From an uncultured Collinsella sp. (GTDB lineage Bacteria; Actinomycetota; Coriobacteriia; Coriobacteriales; Coriobacteriaceae), in NCBI GenBank assembly GCA_900757495.1, contig CAAENX010000017.1, forward strand, positions 1 to 18,827: a stretch of 18,827 nt of DNA. The letters run 5' to 3'. Each line of letters starts with the position of its first letter. Within the stretch, counting starts at the first letter, position 1. This document shows, in pieces, positions 13,709 through 18,827 of the stretch. The position numbers and the translations under genes are program-made. Under the pieces are notes generated by a model. The model had not been told where the DNA came from and ran no database searches. It was given only the letters and a program-made list of their open reading frames with translations.

Positions 13709-14235
13709 CCGAGCACCTCCTTTTTGTATTGCCTGTATGCGCAGACCATCTCTTGATAACTCCGCTCCGAAGGCGACGACGCCAGCGCCTCTCCATCGTC
13801 GAATATAAGCCGCTCGAGCAGATCCCAATCAAGTCGGTCGATAAATGTTCGACTATGGAGGTCGATGATGTCGTTCGGACGATAAGCATAGAGCTTCATC
13901 ACCGCCAGATCCTCCAAAGATGGCGTAAAGTACCTGATAAAATGCGCCCCAATCTCCAATGGGATCAGGCGATCTTCGTAATTGAATGGCATCTGGTTGC
14001 AATATGCCACTGCCATACCATTCACCTCGGGGTATCGAGCTATGATCTCGCGGAGGCACCTGTCTGCCTCAAACACATCAATGTCATGTGTAACCGCCCG
14101 ATTCGTCACGTCGTTTAGCATGAAGGCGCTTCCTCCCACCAATACAACGCTCGGCCTATCGTCTCTTGGACCTATTTCCAGCTCCGCCTCTTCGTCAATA
14201 TCCAAAAGAGTCTGCTCTAAATCCTGCTTATACAT
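13705..14235 (-). CDS. Nucleotidyltransferase-fold protein, DUF6036/AbiEii-like
   Basis: A 176-residue cytosolic protein. The nucleotidyltransferase signature is visible as VVLVGGSAFML (30-40) followed by THDIDVF (49-55) with acidic residues Asp51 and Asp53. A later block SLEDLAVMKLYAYRPNDIIDL (106-126) matches the Lys...Asp...Asp pattern of AbiEii-like toxins, where it completes the active site. AbiEii/MenT enzymes add nucleotides to tRNA; whether this one does is not known. The ATG at 14235 has AGGA 6 bases upstream. The gene is richer in A and T than its neighbours, and the promoter region is clearly AT-rich, both signs of transfer. With the overlapping HTH gene it forms a toxin-antitoxin-like or defence unit. 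Confidence 0.75.
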   Translation of the reverse strand: MYKQDLEQTLLDIDEEAELEIGPRDDRPSVVLVGGSAFMLNDVTNRAVTHDIDVFEADRCLREIIARYPEVNGMAVAYCNQMPFNYEDRLIPLEIGAHFIRYFTPSLEDLAVMKLYAYRPNDIIDLHSRTFIDRLDWDLLERLIFDDGEALASSPSERSYQEMVCAYRQYKKEVLG

Positions 14236-14245
14236 AGCAAATCCT

Positions 14246-14270
14246 AATATTATTCATCTTCAATAATACT
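14246..14270. promoter_or_regulatory. Operator-like inverted repeat of the NTase-HTH pair
   Basis: AATATTATT (14246-14254) and AATAATACT (14262-14270) are inverted repeats matching at 8 of 9 positions, with a 7-base spacer. They lie 11-35 bp before the start codon in AT-rich DNA, where promoter and operator would overlap. Autoregulation by the HTH protein is plausible but inferred. Confidence 0.5.
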
Positions 14271-14358
14271 ATTCAGTCGCACGACAGGACCCACAGGATG
14301 CAAGGATTCCACTCGTGGCGATAATCCCTACACCCTAGAAGTCCTAATGCGACAAACG

Positions 14359-14781
14359 CTAGCTCTCCCAGCCGGCGCGGATGGTTGTTATGACGTCACC
14401 TAGGCGCTGACCCAGGGCCGCTAGATGCTGGAGCACCTCGTTGGGCGATGCGCCGTTGAGAATGCACGTGAGGGCATACGACACCAGAAAGATGGCCGCA
14501 AGCCCCAGCGGGATGAGCACGATCATCGCCAATGTGCGCAGGCGCTGGCCCAAACGGCGACGGCGCGCACGGCGTTTATCGAACGCGAGCTCCTGGGCAT
14601 ATGAATCTTGCTGTACGGAATAGGTCTCTGGGGTCGCCTCACCCGCAGGCGAAATCGCGGGCGCAACGTTTTGTGCAGGAGGTTGGATGGCCGCCCCTTG
14701 CATTTGCATCTCCATAAGCCGTTGCTGCTGGCGCAACATGCGCTCGGCTTGTTGCTGCGGGGTCTCAAGAAACAGATCCAT
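14359..14781 (-). CDS. Small single-span membrane protein, unknown
   Basis: A 140-residue protein not recognised. Residues 1-30 are Gln- and Met-rich and helical (ETPQQQAERMLRQQQRLMEM), 31-60 are Pro/Ala-rich, and a basic cluster KRRARRRRLGQRLR (69-82) precedes one membrane helix (about 83-108). A short amphipathic tail with NEVLQHLAALGQRLGDVITT follows. The positive-inside rule places the N-terminal part in the cytoplasm. The start at 14781 has GGAGG 5 bases upstream, which decides against the much longer open frame reaching 15111 through repeat DNA. There is no obvious partner; the 15218-15850 gene upstream also encodes a membrane protein. Confidence 0.7.
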   Translation of the reverse strand: MDLFLETPQQQAERMLRQQQRLMEMQMQGAAIQPPAQNVAPAISPAGEATPETYSVQQDSYAQELAFDKRRARRRRLGQRLRTLAMIVLIPLGLAAIFLVSYALTCILNGASPNEVLQHLAALGQRLGDVITTIRAGWES

Positions 14782-15030
14782 GCTGGCCTCCAAAATCGGA
14801 GCATTCGACGCTTGCGCCCAGCATCCCGCACCGCCAAGGCCACGGCAACGCAATCCGTAGCAATAGCTGCAAAGTTTCTTGCTGGCAAAAGCTGTCGAAA
14901 ACCTCAACAACTCCCCTACCGGCACTTTCTCTGAGCTTTTTTCGCCAGCAATCTTTTGGCCTTCCACCCTTACGCCAACTGACCAAAATCTAACCAAAAG
15001 CTTGACGAAAAGTATGGAGACAGGGACCCC
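14782..15030. other. Leader region with a long hairpin
   Basis: No gene is visible. A hairpin can form between 14879-14893 (TTGCTGGCAAAAGCT) and 14934-14951, with 15 pairs and a 3-base bulge around a 40-base loop. It lies about 100 bp before the start codon of the 140-residue membrane protein, in its probable leader. A degenerate 11-bp tandem repeat (GACCAAAAT, then AACCAAAAG) lies at 14980-15000. No promoter could be assigned. Confidence 0.4.
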
Positions 15031-15033
15031 ACG

Positions 15034-15066
15034 CAAAAAACGTGCCGCCCCAAAAGAGGCGGCACG
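15034..15066 (-). terminator. Intrinsic terminator, family R copy 1
   Basis: CGTGCCGCC (15041-15049) and GGCGGCACG (15058-15066) form a perfect 9-bp stem. On the minus strand six T follow. It ends the transcript of the 15218-15850 gene after the palindrome at 15116-15199. Confidence 0.85.
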
Positions 15067-15115
15067 CAAACTTCTTATCTGCTTTTCTGTAGCGAGCACA
15101 CGACGACTCAACGCC

Positions 15116-15199
15116 GGAGCGCAGGGCGGGGAAACCTTTGCCTCGCGCGACCCTGCGAAGCCGTGAGCGAGAGGGAAAGGTTTCCCCGCCCTGCGCTCC
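15116..15199 (-). repeat. Long perfect palindrome, family R copy 1
   Basis: The arms 15116-15139 and 15176-15199 are 24-bp perfect reverse complements (outer end GGAGCGCAGGGCGGGG). The partly paired centre holds GCCTCGCGCGACCCTGCGAA. The element lies 18 bp after the stop codon of the gene at 15218. A near copy stands at 16020-16107 with the same flank (GCGAGCAC, then CGACGAC) and the same following terminator. Confidence 0.85.
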
Positions 15200-15217
15200 G
15201 TGGTCGGTGAGGACAGA

Positions 15218-15850
15218 CTACATGCCCGCGAGACCGCGGGCGGCGGTGGCGCACATAAATGCCAAGACTAGAATCACGAGCGAGCCCGCGATGTCGACCA
15301 GCACGCCCATTGCGCGGCGCTCAAACAGCCAGCTCTCGAAATGCGGAGCAACATTGCGCCACACGCGCCACAACAAGATGCCTATGCCGATGACGCCGGG
15401 AATATTGAGCAGCAAAATCTCGGAGCACAAGAGGCCGATCAGGTTGCCGGCGGCAAAGCCCGCATCGCCCTCGCAGTACTTGCGATAAATCATGTACAGC
15501 ATGTACGCCACAAACGGCTGCAGGCACGCAGAGATAAACGTAACCACCATCGAGGGGTCCTGAGAAAAGACATCGGTGAGCTTATCCACACTCGTCGCAT
15601 CCTTAGAGGCCAGGAACAGACCAATGACCACCACGGGCACCACGCCCAAGATAACCTCGACCATAGTGAACAGCTTGGCAGTCAAGTCCTCACTCGCCGA
15701 ATTCAAATGAGGCGCCCACTCAGGATGAGCATGTGCACCGACCTTTTTCTCCTTATTGGCGCGCTCGTCTTTATCATGCTCAACAACCCGACGCTCAGGA
15801 TCAAGACGAGTCCCCGCCGCAGCAACCCGAGCCCGAGACTTTTTACCCAT
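15218..15850 (-). CDS. Multi-span membrane protein, unknown
   Basis: A 210-residue protein not assigned to a family. The N-terminal 60 residues are hydrophilic and rich in Lys, Arg and Glu, probably cytoplasmic. Hydrophobic segments lie at about 63-82, 101-122, 134-166 (possibly two) and 182-202, giving 4 or 5 membrane spans. A Tyr-rich stretch VAYMLYMIYRKYCEG (114-128) and WRVWRNVAPHFESWLFERRA (161-180) stand out. The overall form is like small integral membrane proteins related to Yip1-type domains, but no diagnostic motif was seen. The ATG at 15850 has GGGGTG 6 bases upstream; GTG at 15859 is a poorer alternative. It is followed by the family R palindrome and terminator. Confidence 0.72.
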   Translation of the reverse strand: MGKKSRARVAAAGTRLDPERRVVEHDKDERANKEKKVGAHAHPEWAPHLNSASEDLTAKLFTMVEVILGVVPVVVIGLFLASKDATSVDKLTDVFSQDPSMVVTFISACLQPFVAYMLYMIYRKYCEGDAGFAAGNLIGLLCSEILLLNIPGVIGIGILLWRVWRNVAPHFESWLFERRAMGVLVDIAGSLVILVLAFMCATAARGLAGM

Positions 15851-15940
15851 AACCAACACCCCATATCAGGCACCAATTCAACAAAAGCACTACCCAGTGT
15901 ACCCCTAAGCAATGGTGCGGCCCCAACTAGCACCCACACA

Positions 15941-15968
15941 AAACGTGCCGCCCCAAAAGGGGCGGCAC
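15941..15968 (-). terminator. Intrinsic terminator, family R copy 2
   Basis: GTGCCGCCCC (15945-15954) and GGGGCGGCAC (15959-15968) form a perfect 10-bp stem with an AAAA loop, followed on the minus strand by GTTTTGTG. It terminates the rubrerythrin transcript and stands about 95 bp before the next gene. Confidence 0.82.
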
Positions 15969-16019
15969 ACAAACTTTAATATCAGCTTTTCTGCAGCGAG
16001 CACGCGACGACCCAACGCT

Positions 16020-16107
16020 GGAGCGCAGGGCGGGGAAATACCTTTGCCTCGCGCGACCCTGCGGAGCCGTGAGCGAGAGGGAAAGGTATTTCCCCGCCCT
16101 GCGCTCC
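16020..16107 (-). repeat. Long perfect palindrome, family R copy 2
   Basis: The arms 16020-16045 and 16082-16107 are 26-bp perfect reverse complements. Compared with copy 1, TA is inserted in both arms (GGGGAAATACC against GGGGAAACC, with the complementary change on the other side), so pairing is kept. The centre is nearly identical to copy 1. The element lies 20 bp after the rubrerythrin stop codon. Confidence 0.85.
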
Positions 16108-16127
16108 GCAGCAGCCAGCGCCAAGCG

Positions 16128-16667
16128 CTAGTAGTTCACCACCTGCTCCTCAAAGTACGCCTTGGGGTGGTTACAAACCGGGCACACCTCGGGCGCCTCG
16201 GCACCCACATGCAGGTGCCCGCAGTTCAGGCACTTCCACACCTTTACGCCCTCGCGCTCAAACACCTCGCCCGACTCGATGCGCTCGACAAGCTTGTTGT
16301 AGCGCTCCTCGTGAGCCTTCTCGACGGCACCGACGCCACGGAACTTTGCGGCAATCTCGGCAAAGCCCTCTTCCTCGGCGGTCTTGGCAAACTCATCGTA
16401 CATCGTGGTCCACTCGTAGTTCTCGCCCGCAGCGGCATCACGCAAGTTGTCCAGGGTATCGGGAACGGCGCCGTCGTGCAGATACTTAAACCACAGCTTG
16501 GCGTGCTCGGACTCGTTGCCTGCGGTCTCGGCAAAGATATTCGAGATCTGCACGTAGCCATCCTTCTTGGCCTTAGATGCGTAGTAGCGATACTTGGTGT
16601 GCGCCTGGGACTCACCGGCAAAAGCGGTCTCGAGGTTCTTCTTGGTCTGAGAGTTCTCAAAATCCAT
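16128..16667 (-). CDS. rbr: Rubrerythrin
   Basis: A 179-residue non-heme diiron peroxidase that reduces hydrogen peroxide in anaerobes. The N-terminal ferritin-like four-helix bundle has metal-ligand glutamates in FAGESQAHTKY (16-26) and AGNESEHAK (49-57), then EEEGFAEIA (98-106) and KAHEERY (117-123). The C-terminal rubredoxin-like domain binds one Fe through Cys146, Cys149, Cys162 and Cys165 (KCLNCGHLH, then CPVCNHPKAYF). The start at 16667 has AGGGAAG 7 bases upstream. It lies 114 bp downstream of the MutY-like gene and near the Rrf2 regulator, which fits a peroxide or redox stress group; it may have its own promoter in the gap. It ends with the family R palindrome and terminator. Confidence 0.96.
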   Translation of the reverse strand: MDFENSQTKKNLETAFAGESQAHTKYRYYASKAKKDGYVQISNIFAETAGNESEHAKLWFKYLHDGAVPDTLDNLRDAAAGENYEWTTMYDEFAKTAEEEGFAEIAAKFRGVGAVEKAHEERYNKLVERIESGEVFEREGVKVWKCLNCGHLHVGAEAPEVCPVCNHPKAYFEEQVVNY

Positions 16668-16781
16668 AGGTGTACTTCCCTTCAACACATGCCGCCCGTA
16701 GGCTTCGAGCGGCCTTGTCTTTAGGATGCCCTCAAGCCGAGAATTTAAACCTTACAATCCTGTTCTTCAGATTCGGGTTGG

Positions 16782-17687
16782 CTACACGCTTAGCCAGCGG
16801 TCACTCTCCACGCGGCAAAAGCCCTCACGCTCCAAGTCGGCCAAAATGCTTGCGACCAGCTCGCGCTCGACCGGCTCTCGGCCAGCTGCCGCCTCCATCT
16901 CGTTAACGCCTGCAACGGCCTCATCGAGCGCAATCCCCGCCGGCTGCCCATCGCGCGCTGCCAACAACATACGCACGATATGCGCGCGCTTTTGGCGACG
17001 CGAGCCCTCAAACTTGGACTGACGACTATAGCCCGCCGACCGCCTGGACGGATTGGGCAGTGTCTTTTTAAGATACGCGCCGTAATCCAGCAATGCGTAA
17101 TACCACGCGCGCGGCGTGTCGGCATCGTCTTGAGGCGCGGCAAAGGGCGCGATCTCGTCCGCCGCCGCGCCGGGGGCCGCCGGACAGGCAGCTTGGATCA
17201 GCGGCACCAGTTCGCGATCGGGAACGGCCGGCACATCGGGAAAGAAATGATGCAAAAAGACCGTGCGCACGTTGGTCTCCAGATACACACCCGGAAGATC
17301 AAACGCAAACGAACGGATGCCCTGCGCCGTTGCCGGGCCAATGCCGGGCAGAGCGACCAAGTCACGCGTCTCGCGCGGAAACTCCCCATCCCAGTCCTCT
17401 ACAACGCGCTGTGCAGCCCTGTGAAGCGCCAAGGCGCGGCGATTATAGCCCATCCCCTGCCACGCATCCAAGACATCGGAAGGGACAGCCTGAGCGAGCG
17501 CCTGAACAGTCGGAAAACGATCGAGCCACACCGGCATGCGCGCCTCCACGCGCGGCACCTGCGTTTGCTGCAGCATGACCTCAGAAAGCCAAATGATGTA
17601 CGGATCGCGTGTGCGGCGCCACGGAAGGTCGCGATAACGCAGGACCCCTTCCGAACGAATCATCGAACGAAAGGGGTCCTGAATCAT
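16782..17687 (-). CDS. MutY-like adenine DNA glycosylase lacking the Fe-S cluster
   Basis: A 301-residue protein of the HhH-GPD superfamily. The MutY pattern is clear: LPWRRTRDPYIIWLSEVML (21-39) with catalytic Glu36 and QQTQV, GMGYNRRA (78-85), and the helix-hairpin-helix LPGIGPATAQGI (113-124). The usual catalytic Asp (canonical DGNV) is replaced by Glu137 in ETNVRTVFLHHFF. Only two cysteines exist (168 and 291), so the [4Fe-4S] cluster is absent; instead NPSRRSAGYSRQSKFEGSRR (212-231) follows. The C-terminal 60 residues look like a small helical or winged domain rather than the NUDIX-like 8-oxoG reader. The start at 17687 has AAGGAG 7 bases upstream. It is 21 bp after the Rrf2 gene, probably one operon. 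The likely role is repair of A opposite oxidised G, but specificity may differ. Confidence 0.8.
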   Translation of the reverse strand: MIQDPFRSMIRSEGVLRYRDLPWRRTRDPYIIWLSEVMLQQTQVPRVEARMPVWLDRFPTVQALAQAVPSDVLDAWQGMGYNRRALALHRAAQRVVEDWDGEFPRETRDLVALPGIGPATAQGIRSFAFDLPGVYLETNVRTVFLHHFFPDVPAVPDRELVPLIQAACPAAPGAAADEIAPFAAPQDDADTPRAWYYALLDYGAYLKKTLPNPSRRSAGYSRQSKFEGSRRQKRAHIVRMLLAARDGQPAGIALDEAVAGVNEMEAAAGREPVERELVASILADLEREGFCRVESDRWLSV

Positions 17688-17708
17688 GACAATGCTCCTT
17701 ATGCGGCG

Positions 17709-18194
17709 CTATTCCTCCCGGCAAGCATACGCGCAGGCGGCGTACTCGGGAAACGCATCGCGGTCGGCGAACTTGGGATCGACGGCCGGGAACTGGCGAT
17801 GGGCGACGATATCGCCGAGCGAAACGGAATCGAGATAGTCGCGCATCAGTGCCTGGGCTCCGGCCCACAGGGGATGATAGCAGCACGTGCCCATGCGCGC
17901 ACAGTCACCATCGGGCGCGGTGCAGTCGTTCATAACCATGGGGCCCTGAACGGCCTCTACAACCTGACGGATCGTGACATCGTCGGGGCTCACCTTAAGG
18001 CGCATGCCGCCATGGACACCACGCAGGCTCTCCACAATACCGGCCTGAACCAAACCATGCTGGATCGAACGGGCAAACGAATACGGGACATTGACCTCTT
18101 CGGCGGCAGTGCGAACAGAAAGCAGACGCTCCGGGTCCTCGGCAAGCATCGCGAGCATGCGAAGGGCGTAATCAGTCTTCCTCGATATGTCCAT
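17709..18194 (-). CDS. Rrf2-family Fe-S transcriptional regulator, IscR/NsrR-like
   Basis: A 161-residue regulator. The N-terminal winged helix starts MDISRKTDYALRMLAML, with the recognition region VRTAAEEVNVPYSFARSIQ (27-45) and wing GGMRLKVSP (62-70). The Fe-S loop has Cys91, Cys98 and Cys104 (plus Cys105), close to the three-cysteine pattern of IscR and NsrR. Asp8 matches the residue that completes the cluster in Streptomyces NsrR. Two more cysteines (154 and 158) lie near the C-terminus. It probably senses NO, oxidants or iron-sulfur status. The start at 18194 has AAAGGAG 4-5 bases upstream. It leads the MutY-like gene by 21 bp, and rubrerythrin follows, suggesting redox control of these genes. 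Confidence 0.9.
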   Translation of the reverse strand: MDISRKTDYALRMLAMLAEDPERLLSVRTAAEEVNVPYSFARSIQHGLVQAGIVESLRGVHGGMRLKVSPDDVTIRQVVEAVQGPMVMNDCTAPDGDCARMGTCCYHPLWAGAQALMRDYLDSVSLGDIVAHRQFPAVDPKFADRDAFPEYAACAYACREE

Positions 18195-18400
18195 TTTTCT
18201 CCTTTCAAGGAATAGGAACAGCTCGAACGAGCTCCGGGGCCGAGCTTACGTCGAGACGTCAATGACCGTATGGACGCCCAAATAGCAAAACGGGTGTCCA
18301 CTGAATGCCGCGTTTGAAGCCTCTTGCATCAAAAACGGCCCACAGTGCAATTCAGTATAACCTAACCCCCTGCTTCGTTGAACAGGTGTTGCGCAACAAA
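18195..18400 (-). promoter_or_regulatory. Leader and candidate promoter of the Rrf2 gene
   Basis: On the minus strand a -10-like TATACT (18354-18359) has a weak -35, TTCAAC, 17 bp upstream, giving a leader of about 150 bases. Within the leader are inverted repeats: 18271-18279 with 18292-18300 (TGGACGCCC and GGGTGTCCA, one mismatched pair), ACGTC/GACGT at 18248-18259, and AGCTCG/CGAGCT at 18220-18233 just before the ribosome site. Further upstream are the perfect palindrome TGTTGCGCAACA (18387-18398) and a 7-bp stem at 18407-18427. Any could be an operator; none is proven. Confidence 0.4.
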
Positions 18401-18501
18401 CGTCTTGTTTGAGCACATGTCTCAAACGGAGCTTGCCCGGGAATTGGAAGGATTTGGTTTTGGGCGAAAGGTACCGATGGGGTCAAGGTCCTATCAAACG
18501 C

Positions 18502-18529
18502 AAAAAGCCACGTCCGAAGACGTGGCTTT
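18502..18529 (-). terminator. Intrinsic terminator of tRNA-Asp
   Basis: GCCACGTC (18507-18514) and GACGTGGC (18519-18526) form an 8-bp perfect stem with a tetraloop, TTCG on the minus strand, followed by TTTTTGCG. It starts 9 bp after the CCA end of the tRNA. Confidence 0.92.
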
Positions 18530-18537
18530 AATTGCGT

Positions 18538-18615
<78 letters not shown>

Positions 18616-18661
18616 AGGCAGTCGTTCGCGTTTGTTTCCGCTCGCGTGCGCTGCGGGAATT

Positions 18662-18717
18662 AGTATACACAGAAGTCTGTCCGGTGCGCAACAACTTTTT
18701 TGAAAATAATTTTTTGG
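18662..18717 (-). promoter_or_regulatory. tRNA promoter with UP-like element
   Basis: On the minus strand TATACT (18662-18667) and TTGCGC (18686-18691) are spaced 18 bp. Directly upstream lies an AT-rich stretch (18692-18717) with A- and T-runs, like the UP elements of strong stable-RNA promoters. The mature tRNA would begin about 46 bases downstream of the -10. Confidence 0.7.
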
Positions 18718-18827
18718 CCCTCCGGGAGGGTCTCCGGGGCCGGCTGGCGCGGGTTAAGTTTGCTGCTCTACAGTCCTGCGCAAGACGGAAAGCACATTAA
18801 GTGCTTTCCTTTGCGTGCGGAACTCGC
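18718..18827. other. Upstream flank of the tRNA promoter
   Basis: No gene seen. It contains the palindrome CCCTCCGGGAGGG (18718-18731 region) and a 9-bp perfect hairpin, GGAAAGCAC (18787-18795) with GTGCTTTCC (18801-18809). The hairpin may end an RNA gene lying beyond the window edge, but T-runs are weak on both strands. Confidence 0.35.

Noticed and set aside
13709..13828. N-terminal extension of the HTH protein to 13828
   Set aside because: It would overlap the nucleotidyltransferase gene by over 120 bp and has no ribosome site; TTG at 13708 has AAGGAGG at good distance.
14782..15111. N-terminal extension of the 140-residue membrane protein to 15111
   Set aside because: It would run through repeat family R sequence and a terminator; GGAGG directly before the ATG at 14781 supports the short form.
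15034..16107. Insertion sequence or composite transposon bounded by family R copies
   Set aside because: The copies are in the same orientation, enclose only one membrane-protein gene, and there is no transposase or target duplication.

Overview
The window looks like a chromosomal segment of a high-GC, anaerobic, host-associated actinobacterium. Gene content and style (mfd with a CarD-like domain, rubrerythrin, an Rrf2 regulator, GC-rich codon use, a tRNA with encoded CCA) suggest the Coriobacteriia, most likely Collinsella or a relative. This is inference; no database search was possible. Apart from one GntR regulator, every gene lies on the minus strand, so transcription runs from high to low coordinates.

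Right end (18827 to about 16100): a tRNA-Asp with its own promoter, an AT-rich UP-like stretch and a terminator. Then an oxidative/nitrosative-stress set: an Rrf2 regulator with Fe-S-type cysteines, a MutY-like DNA glycosylase without the usual Fe-S cluster, and rubrerythrin. Next come two unrecognised membrane proteins (15218-15850 and 14359-14781), separated by repeats.

Middle (14235 to 13145): a two-gene unit of an AbiEii/DUF6036-like nucleotidyltransferase and an HTH protein that overlap by 4 bp. It resembles a toxin-antitoxin or defence pair and is the best candidate here for a little-described protein system. It is followed by rmuC, an ABC half-transporter, nth (endonuclease III) and mfd (transcription-repair coupling factor). 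DNA maintenance is therefore well represented: rmuC, nth, mfd and the MutY-like gene.

Left part (5072 to 1): a PAP2 phosphatase, a threonine aldolase-like PLP enzyme and a GNAT acetyltransferase. A divergent pair follows, of a GntR/UTRA regulator and a FrlB-like SIS sugar-phosphate enzyme. The gap between these two carries three copies of GCATACAA, probably the regulator's operators.

The most unusual content is non-coding. Two families of structured repeats sit directly after stop codons. Family E (6-126 and 5174-5293) has conserved ends, stems whose sequences differ but stay complementary, and an identical 2x2 internal loop. Family R (about 15034-15199 and 15941-16107) joins a 24-26 bp perfect palindrome to an intrinsic terminator; the copies differ by a 2-bp insertion present in both arms. 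A 123-bp palindromic element (2224-2346) is a possible third type.
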